In this document: piece by piece, positions 56,297 to 64,000 of the stretch
Position numbering within the stretch: position 1 is the first letter of the stretch
Layout of the letters: every line of letters begins with the position of its first letter
NCBI GenBank assembly: GCA_948146395.1
Contig: OX411551.1
Span: forward strand, 43,310,796-43,374,795
Source of the DNA: Fragum whitleyi
Lineage: Eukaryota; Mollusca; Bivalvia; Cardiida; Cardiidae
DNA: 64,000 nt
Direction of reading: 5' to 3'
Made by a program: the position numbers and the translations under genes
The notes under the pieces: generated by a model
Told to the model about the DNA's origin: nothing
What the model saw: only the letters and a program-made list of their open reading frames with translations
The model's database searches: none

Positions 56297-56473
56297 TTAA
56301 GGTAGTGGACCAGTAATAGTTCTGCAACATTTCGAAAACTCATGATCTTTCACATGATCTTTCACAGTGTTGACCGAGGTTTCCTAATGAAAATCATCAG
56401 GAAACCTCGGTCAACATTGTTAAAGTTCATTGTTTTTTAACGTTGCCAAACTATTATGGGTCCACTACCTTAA
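56297..56473. mobile_element. TTAAGGTAGTGGACC MITE, complete
   Basis: TTAAGGTAGTGGACC and GGGTCCACTACCTTAA ends. Inner stem TGACCGAGGTTTCCT..AGGAAACCTCGGTCA is perfect. A short ATGATCTTTCAC tandem duplication is at 56342-56366. Confidence 0.85.
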
Positions 56474-56640
56474 GGATCAATTTTGTTTAAACAGTTAGTT
56501 AGACTGGAGAGACCTTTATCACTCATTTAAAGTTGTACATCTATACATGATGTTTTATCCTAGCTAAAAATGTTCAATTGGCAACCGAATTGTCTTAAAA
56601 CAGTTTGTTCAAGCTGTCTATGTTTTTTTTAAAAGGAATT

Positions 56641-56720
56641 TTCAATGGCTCAGTGGGAAACAGTTGTAACTACCAATAAACATGTAGGCAGTTACAACTG
56701 TTTTAGGCTGGGCCATTGAA
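56641..56720. mobile_element. Hairpin element family E, copy 8
   Basis: TTCAATGGCTCAGTGGGAAAC to GGGCCATTGAA, with CAGTTGTAACT..AGTTACAACTG arms and symmetrical TTCAA/TTGAA flanks. Confidence 0.8.
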
Positions 56721-56782
56721 ATGATAAGGGATGGAGAGACTTATTTCAATGGTTGTCCTAACTCATAATAAGATGTTTCAAA

Positions 56783-56985
56783 TACAGCGATAGAAACAAT
56801 GGATACTTGCAACTGCTACCCACTATTACAGCTGGGTGAACCAAGGGCTCTGTCTGGAAAACTGTTTAGCCAGAATACAGTACAAGCCTCCAGAATCACA
56901 GACCTTGAACCTGCAACCATCTGATAATGAGTCAAGCATGCTTAAATAACACTAGACCAACAGGCCAGCTGTAGATTAGGAAGAT
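56783..56985 (-). repeat. tRNA-derived SINE, minus strand
   Basis: Minus strand: CTGTTGGTCTAGTGTTATTT (A box), GGTTGCAGGTTCAAGG (B box), then ACCCAGCTGTAATAGTGGGTAG, the same core as 55028-55290. The 3' end is lost near 56783. Confidence 0.65.
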
Positions 56986-56989
56986 TTTG

Positions 56990-57719
56990 ATGTTAAAGCC
57001 CCAGTCTGCATTAGATTAAAAAATCGCTCTTTCATGAATATCTTTTAAATTTTTTCTTGATTAAGTCTAACAAAAGATGAGTTAGATAAAAATACAAATC
57101 AATTGACAAACGTCTGCCTCTTTTTTGTGAAACTCATAATCTGCCGTATAAAGTAAAATATGTAATATGTATATGAGATTTTGGCACGTAAAATAGGCAC
57201 ACATGCAGGAGCGGTAAAGGAGCAGTATTTAAAATGGAGTCTGAAATCTTGCAGGTTATAAATATTCATCAAGTAAGGCCTATATTTAGATCATCACACC
57301 ATAATCATTTGCTTTACCAAATATTGGAATGACAAATTCAAGCTAATCTTTGAGAATAAAAGTCTAGTTTTTGTGTACATGCTGGTCTTAGATCACTTTC
57401 TTGCGCTTCAGAAATATTCATGATCACAATTGGGGGCTTTAATACCAGTTTATGAAGGAAGCAGGTTTATCAGAAGAATAACAATAATTATTTTATGATA
57501 CATTCATCAGCAGTTGGTAGATTTAGTTTCCAATTTCCCCTGTTGTAATTTGTTTCCAGAGAAAATACAATTATTTTCACCACTTGATTAAATATACTAT
57601 CATCAGCTTATGAATTGGCCCTCAGATGTATTCTACTATTTTTTGGTTTTCATTATTGTTCTGTGAGGGCAATTGTAATTGACCGCATAAGGAATTTCAT
57701 TTTTACCTTACACCCTCTT
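56990..57719. other. No feature seen
   Basis: AT-rich DNA without recognised content. Confidence 0.35.
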
Positions 57720-58102
57720 ATGCTATACAAGAAGCAGACAGAATAGGATAAGATCAGTCTATACAGACACACAGTCTGATCCTGGCCTTCACCTCCTGCT
57801 TCCTAACTTAAGCGTTGTGGAAAAAACTTGATCAAGGCTGACTGAAATGTCTTTACCCTTGTCATGCTGAACAAAATTGCAACAAAATCAAAGTGCTCAG
57901 AGCACTTGACACACTAAAAATTTTTAATGTGAGTCAGTGTTCATTTTGAAAATTAAATTCTTAAGTTTTTCTGGTTTAAAAAGGTAAAACAGGTGGTAAA
58001 AATAAGACAAAAACCAAACTTCCTGTATGTGCAGGCTGATGTTTGTCTATATCTCCTGCTAAGGCAGGAATATTCCGGGTTCATCTTGACATTAGGGTTG
58101 AA
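57720..58102 (+). mobile_element. Two family C elements: core fragment and decayed full copy
   Basis: 57725-57800 holds a GATAAGATCAGTCTATACAG..CACAGTCTGATCCTGGC core. 57853-58102 runs from TTTACCCTTGTCATGCTGAA to TTCATCTTGACATTAGGGTTGAA with GGCAGGAATATTCCGG near its right end. Confidence 0.7.
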
Positions 58103-58439
58103 TTATTGTATCGGTCCAAATTCAAAGAATAAAACTGGAATGAAGGAATGTCTTCTAAGCAAATAATTGTAAATCTAAGGAAATATAACAACAAGGAACC
58201 TTTTTCTTCCCACAATGTTTTTCCGTAATCAATCAGCCAATCATTCTCTTATTCTACAGGAAAGGGTATTTACTAAGCATTTTTTCATTATTCTTTTTTC
58301 TTTATCTATAAAGCATTTAAAGGCTTTGCTTGATTAGCTACTTTGCCTCTAGTACTGTAGCAATTATTGAAAGTTCTTTTCAAGTAACCTCCCAAATTCA
58401 CTAAGAAATAATCATACGTCTCAATTCAGGTGGTGGAAC

Positions 58440-58671
58440 CGTATTACAACCTTTTGGAATTTTACATTTAAATGAAAGTGCAATGAGCACAAGATGCACC
58501 AAATGTGAGTCAGTTTCTATTTTGGAAATATAGTATTTAAACTCTTCTGGTTTGCAAATCAAAATCAGGTGCTATGGACAAGGATCAGATTGCACATATG
58601 TGCAGGATAATCTTTATGTATACCTCCTGTCAAAGCAGGAATATTCAAGGTTTAGCATGGCAGGGGTTTAA
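58440..58671 (+). mobile_element. TTAA MITE family C, left end unclear
   Basis: ACAAGGATCAGATTGCACATATGTGCAGGATAATC hairpin, GCAGGAATATTC, and right end AGCATGGCAGGGGTTTAA. Confidence 0.65.
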
Positions 58672-58679
58672 ATTGTATA

Positions 58680-58925
58680 GCAAGGTAGTAGAAATACCCC
58701 CCTTATACACATCCCAGCTACAAACACCCCTTTGACAATTAAAATTCTTCCAAGAATCTTCTGTATTCAATATCACCAACTGCAAGATTACATAATCATC
58801 ACTTTATGTTGTTATTTACAGTGATGCCACATGTAACAAAAAGCTGATAACTATTTGAATCGAGCGGATTTAGAACCATGATTCTCTGTGTTTCAAAGTG
58901 AGTGCTTTAACTGTCACTAGGCAAG
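58680..58925 (-). repeat. Degraded SINE-like remnant, minus strand
   Basis: Minus strand CTTGCCTAGTGACAGTTAAAGCACT (A-box-like) and GGTTCTAAATCC (B-box-like) at 58860-58925. Low sequence support. Confidence 0.3.
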
Positions 58926-59455
58926 GTAGTACAAACGCCCCTTTTACACAACCTGGCTTCAAGCAAAATGTTGTAAAATATTTGTTCAAAGCTTTAATCA
59001 TGATATCATGCTTGCCATCTGAGGAATATCATTTAATAAGTATATCTGCCTTTGGACCAAGAAAAGCTAAAAAATTGCACAAACCGCATGTATAAAACTA
59101 AAATAAATCCATCCAAATTCACGCAGTGGTGGCTAATTCCCTCAATCTGAATTTAACATAGAAGAAACTTTTTCACACAAAAGCCAGATAAAGCATTACA
59201 TCAGCCTTGCAAATATTCTACTATCTAAATACCAGCAGCAATTATAGCTGATTTATCAAATATTTCAGCATATCAATAGATTAACTCTTTAGTATTCAAC
59301 CAAACTGGAGATGAATTCAAATTTCAAGAATGTTATTTCACAAGCATCTCCGAAGGTTTAGAATTAAGCACTTTAATGTGTATGGAAATATGACTGCTGA
59401 TTTTAAATTTTGCCAATTTGTGGGATATAAGTTCAACCAGTCTGACTAAAGTTGT
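58926..59455. other. No feature seen
   Basis: Ends in an AATAATAATAACAATAATAAG microsatellite (59461-59491) right before the next repeat. Confidence 0.35.
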
Positions 59456-59491
59456 CACAACAATAATAATAATAACAATAATAAGAATAAT

Positions 59492-60649
59492 AACAAGAGC
59501 CATGTCGGACATGGCCATCCCCCGCCGAGAAAGCTTGATAGTAAACTGAAGCCTAATAGATTAAGGGTTCTACTTTAAGAAATTAAGCCCCTACAAAATC
59601 TAAATCTTTAAAATAACAAAGGGCAATAACTCCAATATTATGCATGCCAGAGTTATAGTTATTGTGCACTTCACTCCACTTCCATGAGATCTATCCACCC
59701 ATAAAGTTTCAAGTTGATAGCGAAAAATACTTTAGGAGATATGCTCCGGACAAAATCTAAGTCTTAAAAATAACAAAGGGCAATAACTCCAAAATAATAC
59801 AAGCCAGAGTTATAGTTCTTGCGCACTGCACTTCTCTTCCATGAGATCTATCCTCCCATAAAGTTTCAAGTTGATAGCTATTATACTTCAGGAGATATGC
59901 TCCTGACAAAATCTAAGTCTTAAAAATAACAAAGGGCAATAACTCCAAAATTATACAAGCCAGATTTGTAGTTCTTGTGCACTGCACCTCACCTCCATGA
60001 GATCTATCCTCCCATAAAGTTTCAAGTTGATAGCTATAATACTTTAGGAGATATGCTCTGGACAAAATCTAAGTCTTAAAAATAACAAAGGGCAATAACT
60101 CCAAAATTATGCAAGCAAGAGTTGTAGTTCTTGGGCACTGCACTTCACTTCCATGAGATCTATCCACCCATAAAGTTTCAAGTTGATAGCTATTATACTT
60201 TAGGAGATATGCTCTGGACAAAATCTAAGTCTTAAAAATAACAAAGGGCAATAACTCCAAAATTATGCAAGCAAGAGTTGTAGTTCTTGTGCACTGCACT
60301 TCTCCTCCATGAGATCTATCCACCCATAAAGTTTCAAATTGATAGTTATTATACTTAAGGAGATATGCTCCGGACAAAATCTAAGTCTTAAAAATAACAA
60401 AGGGCAATAACTCCAAAATTATGCAAGCAAGAGTTGTAGTTCTTGTGCACTGCACTTCTCCTCCATGAGATCTATCCACCCATAAAGTTTCAAGTTGATA
60501 GCTATTATACATTAGGAGATATGCTCCAGACAAGTTTAGTGGCGGAATGACGGAATGACAGAATGACGGAATGACGGAACCGGAATGACGGAATGACGGA
60601 CGGAGAGCATTACTATATCCCCTTCGCCGAAAACGGCGGGGGATAATAA
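59492..60649 (+). repeat. A-type AACAAG-class repeat with six 156-bp units
   Basis: Head AACAAGAGCCATGTCGGACATGG, stem word CCCCCGCCG. Unit word CCATGAGATCTATCC at 59682, 59839, 59995, 60151, 60307 and 60463. Tail is GACGGAATGACGGAATGACG instead of pure GACGGAC. End CCCCTTCGCCGAAAACGGCGGGGGATAA. The 101-codon minus frame is an artefact. Confidence 0.9.
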
Positions 60650-60711
60650 TGTCTTTATTCAACCAGGCTAGAGTTGGGCAAATCAAGTAAATCGAGGTTA
60701 ATCAAGTATAA

Positions 60712-60780
60712 AACAGGCAGTATAGACTAAGATCAGACTGCATGTCTATGCAGGCTGATCTTAGTCTATTCTACTTGCCA
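60712..60780. repeat. Family C-type hairpin fragment
   Basis: AGACTAAGATCAGACTGCATG..GCAGGCTGATCTTAGTCT, the inner stem without TTAA ends. Confidence 0.55.
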
Positions 60781-61790
60781 AAGCTTTGTGTATAGCTAGA
60801 ATTATGTAGTTAACTGCATGAAAAGTGCTAAAATATTTTCAGTCAAAACTTTTTAGAATCACTGAAATATATGGTAAGGATTGATTGATATCAAACTCTT
60901 TAATGTTGTTATCATCATGCTGATTTGATTCGATAATATATCAATGAGCTTATACAAACATAACCTAATAACTTGGTTAGAAGGGATGCAAATAACAGCA
61001 AAGTCTGGCGCGTAGCTAGCCTATAAAGAATGTGTATTCAAATCATGGGGCATCCCCCCTCCCTTTGAAAATTTTGAAATATATGGTGCAATTTGGTGTG
61101 CTTTGCAGCCTCCAGAGAGATTTTTTGGCCAACAAAAATCCATTTTTTTAGCAGTAATTTGGAGATGAATAGCTTTCCTTTAGTTTATTTCAACTAGTCT
61201 ACATTTCACAACAAGTCTTACTTGTGGTCTTTGCTAGCCGATTTTGGCTATATGATTTATAAAGTATTAAGTGTGGTAATTATCAGATTTGGCAAACGCG
61301 GCTGTATTTCAAAATAAATTGTATTCAGCTGCGTACTCGAATAAAGGCAGCTATGCGCCTGAAAGTCCATCCATATTTGTATGTGCTTATTGAGGTCAGA
61401 GGGCTATTGCTGGGGAAATAAGAATTAATGCACATGCAATAAGCTTGTACTCTGATCCCTGTAATTTTCAAATTGGCTATAAATTAAATAAACGGTAAAT
61501 GATTGGAAATAAAATGAAGTTTAAACCAGTTAGGACTTAATAATTCAAATAAACAAAATAGTGGCAAGAAAGTACAAAGTGAAAGTATTGTTTCAAGAAT
61601 TTAAGTGGTAAGGTAAATGGCACTTATCACTGTCCCTTATTTTATAAGACCCATTGCAGGAAAAGGGACCTGAAAAAGAGACCAGTAACCCTGGTCAGAC
61701 TGCCAAGATGACCAAGAATGACCAAAATTTAAACTTTGAAATTAATTAATATCAGATTTTCCAAAGTAAGAAGAACCATTTCATAAACAA
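60781..61790. other. No feature seen
   Basis: About 1 kb with no recognisable repeat, RNA gene or supported frame. Confidence 0.4.
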
Positions 61791-61804
61791 GAAGAAAAAA
61801 CTCT

Positions 61805-61932
61805 TAAATTCTACTAGCTCAGCAGTTTCATACCGGGCGGTCATTCCTTGGGTCATGAGTTCATACCCTGGGACACTTAGTACTACATGGGAAAAGCAGC
61901 TGAAGGCTCGTATTAAATGTTGTTGTTGTAAT
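61805..61932 (+). repeat. SINE-like fragment with TTG tail
   Basis: CTAGCTCAGCAGTTTCATACC (A box) and GAGTTCATACCC (B box), a short body AGCTGAAGGCTCGTATTAAA, and TGTTGTTGTTG. Confidence 0.45.
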
Positions 61933-61947
61933 GGCATGAGAAATGAC

Positions 61948-62119
61948 AGCAGGGCTTGAAAATTTTACTCCTCGCTCATCCTGAATGATCTTTTCCTTCT
62001 TTGTCTAATATAAGCAGAAGGAGTGGATTTTTCAAAATTTCACTTATGAAATAAATGTATCACTATATTTTCCTATATATAAGAGGATGAGTAGAAATTT
62101 CAAGAATTTTCAAGCCCTG
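61948..62119. mobile_element. 168-bp MITE with CAGGGCTTGAAAATT ends
   Basis: CAGGGCTTGAAAATTTTACTCC..CTCATCCT and AGGATGAGTAGAAATTTC..AATTTTCAAGCCCTG are inverted. A GACAG word precedes and follows the element. CAGGG ends recall hAT, but an 8-bp duplication was not seen. Confidence 0.7.
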
Positions 62120-62594
62120 GACAGGAAAACACGGGGAAGGGGCACCTGCCCCAATATAACTGCAATATTCTTGAAAGAAGCATCAAACCCCATACAAACA
62201 AACAAATTACACTCTTTTCACACAGTTCCCAGATAGCCACTTTTGGTGCGAGAGACCACCAATTTGATTCTTACAGAAATAGAACACAGTTAAAACAAGA
62301 AGTTAGCCAATTTGAAGAAGTTTAAATTCCTTCATGTTCTCAGACTTGGTTATCAGTGTAACATATCACAAGCAATAAAGACAGTTAAAATGAGGTGATT
62401 ATGTTAAGATAAATTGTTTTACACTAGTAACTGATTTTCTCAACTGGAAATTCAAATCTTGGGAGAGCATTTTTAAGACAGGTGCAAAAGTTAAATGGTA
62501 GCAGAGCTAATCAAAGTACTGAAAGTACTGATAAGTTGGAATGCGCTCAAGAGACTATGACATCAAGCCACTAACTAAGCTGACGCATCCCGCC
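62120..62594. other. No feature seen
   Basis: AT-rich DNA before the next tandem repeat. Confidence 0.35.
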
Positions 62595-63115
62595 CAGGTG
62601 GTCTCGACTTTTGACTAAAAATTTCACCAAACCGCGTTTAAATATGCGCTAGGTCAGATGGCTAGGAACATTTTGTAAAAGTTTCATCCAAATCGGTCAA
62701 TAAATGGAGGAGGAGTTGCGTTCACAAGTATTTTCAAATGAAGGCCTCTTTTTCCATGACACGGCTAATATTCACCAAACCCTAGCCAATAGGCACTAGG
62801 TCAGGTGACTAGAAACTTTCTGTGAAAGTTTCATCCAAATCGGCCCATAAATAAGGGAGAAGTTGTGTTAACAAATTTTTTTAAATGAAGGCTCTTTTTC
62901 CATGACGCGGCTGAAATTCACCAAACAGTGACTTTGTGCGCGAGGTCAGGTGATTAGGAACATTCTGTGAAATTTTCATCCAAATCCAACAAGAAATTTT
63001 GGGGGAGTTGTGCTCACAAGAAAAGTGGACGTACGTACGGACTAACGGACAAACGCAGACGGAGAAGATGACGCTGATATACAACCGCCTCAAGCTGCAT
63101 ATAAAAATGAAATCA
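62595..63115 (+). repeat. Tandem repeat of three ~147-bp units with a GACGGAC-type tail
   Basis: CACCAAAC at 62625, 62773 and 62919; units carry GTGAAAGTTTCATCCAAATCGG and CCATAAATAAGGGAGAAG. Tail GTACGGACTAACGGACAAACGCAGACGG, end CCGCCTCAAGCTGCATATAAAAAT. Belongs with the AACAAG class by unit and tail. No head was found. Confidence 0.7.
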
Positions 63116-63488
63116 GAGAAAATACTATGCTTGTACAGTCCAAATCGCAAAATTCGACACTAGACTTTCGGTAACGCAAATTTATGCGTAAATTAAACGA
63201 TTCATGTTTTTTGAAAGCCAAAAATGTTTCTTGAAAGCCAATTTCAATCGTACGATTGCGATACGATCAAATTTCGGTCGAGGGACCTTTCTAGAACTTG
63301 GCCCCTGAAGGCAAAACACGTGGGGTTGGTAAACTCGTTCAGATATTTGATAAAAACAAAGACTGTAGTTAACTTGTGATAATCTTAATGATATTTAAAG
63401 GATTGCGCACGTGCGTATTTTTGCACAAGTGAATTTATGTCTAAGCAATTTTAAAGAAAATGGACATAATCAGAAAGAGAAGAAAAAT
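63116..63488. other. Unclassified DNA with raised CpG
   Basis: Contains GTACGATTGCGATACGATC, TTCGGTCGAGGG and GCGCACGTGCG. Possibly the edge of a promoter region continuing to the right. Confidence 0.3.
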
Positions 63489-63489
63489 G

Positions 63490-63600
63490 TGTGCCTATAG
63501 ACCCGCAATTTAGAGTGAGTGATCAAAGGTAAATTTTGTCTATACAGGTATAGACAAAATTGATCTTTGATCTATCACTTAAACTTGTGGATCTATACAT
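63490..63600. mobile_element. ~105-bp fold-back hairpin
   Basis: ATAGACCCGCAATTTAGAGTG..AATTTTGTCTATAC and GTATAGACAAAATTGATC..TTGTGGATCTAT form a long imperfect stem. Confidence 0.7.
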
Positions 63601-63855
63601 TCGTCGATCCTTGCTGCGTCAACTATCAAGTGAAATTGTCGGAAATGGGGTTCCGTTTTTTTAAGAGAAGTAATAAAAAGAGAATATTTCCTTGATCGGG
63701 TTGTTAATACAGGTAAATAATCTGCAGATTTTTCGCGTTTCTAATAATGGTTTACGAAACAATTAGATAAAAAACATTTGAACTACGGTATTTTGTTGAA
63801 GTGTGTAAAAAGTTCGTTCAGAAGGAGAAACTAGACCTCTAAAAGAAGCTATAAC

Positions 63856-64000
63856 ATAATTCTACGAAAAACAGGTCGCGACGTTACCAAATAAGCAGAT
63901 CACGTGATTGGCTTGTGCTATTGCCACAATTCTACGAAAAACAGGTTGCGTATTACCAAATAAGCAGATCACGTGATTGGACAGTGCTATTGCCACAATT
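63856..64000. promoter_or_regulatory. 70-bp tandem module with E-box and CCAAT, promoter-like
   Basis: Two adjacent units (TCTACG at 63861 and 63931), and the start of a third at the window end, each contain GATCACGTGATTGG: a palindromic E-box abutting an inverted CCAAT box. CpG words (GTCGCGACG) occur in the first. Two intact E-box plus CCAAT pairs 70 bp apart suggest a regulatory region; a young tandem repeat without function is the alternative. Confidence 0.4.

Overview
This is eukaryotic, AT-rich, repeat-saturated DNA with no complete protein gene. The longest open frame is 131 codons, and most long frames lie inside tandem repeats. Dense short DNA elements, ~145-170 bp tandem units with GACGGACGGACAGAC tails, and tRNA-derived SINEs point to a marine bivalve, probably a clam-like mollusc. 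That assignment rests on remembered repeat style, not a search. I read the window as intron or intergenic DNA. Two short minus-strand exon candidates are visible (10225-10306 and 43737-43800), and three CpG/CCAAT/E-box-rich patches could be promoters (3440-3560, 41230-41480, 63856-64000).

The best protein evidence is a decayed DIRS-order retrotransposon (about 25740-27226, plus strand). Remnants of reverse transcriptase (Y-I-N-D), RNase H and tyrosine recombinase appear in the expected order, and a 3.76-kb composite TIR element (27229-30990) is inserted in the recombinase part.

The rest is layered transposons. Two TTAA-targeting MITE families (piggyBac-like termini), a hAT-like MITE with a perfect 8-bp duplication, a GGGCC-ended Harbinger-like MITE, a GAGCCTGTG-ended MITE and a ~75-bp near-perfect hairpin family are all present in several copies. 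Several copies sit inside other repeats, and the uninterrupted related repeat is elsewhere in the window, so target-site choice can be read directly.

The most unusual signal is an architecture shared by at least six sequence-distinct families: 5' AACAAG, a short palindrome, a stem word, tandem ~145-170-bp units, a GACGGAC tail, then a hairpin carrying the complement of the stem word and ending CTAA or ATAA plus A-run. The units of all these families also share a faint common core (AAGTTTCA..TTGATtGGCCCA..GTTtAGGAGaAG).

Region by region: 0-3 kb degraded A-type repeats and plain DNA; 3.3-3.6 kb promoter-like patch; 4.3-5.9 kb small tandem and TIR repeats; 6.4-9.35 kb hAT MITE and a TIR element with two AACAAG insertions; 9.4-19.6 kb MITE-rich; 19.6-22 kb two AACAAG elements; 23-24 kb 46-bp minisatellite; 25.7-31 kb DIRS remnant with nested elements; 31.7-34.2 kb fold-back and nested MITEs; 36.6-39.2 kb recent 1,295-bp tandem duplication; 41-43.2 kb TIR/promoter-like patch and AACAAG element; 44.8-48.6 kb 145-bp satellite with higher-order structure; 49-56 kb nested MITEs and a SINE; 56-64 kb SINEs, hairpins, a six-unit A-type array and a terminal 70-bp repeat.
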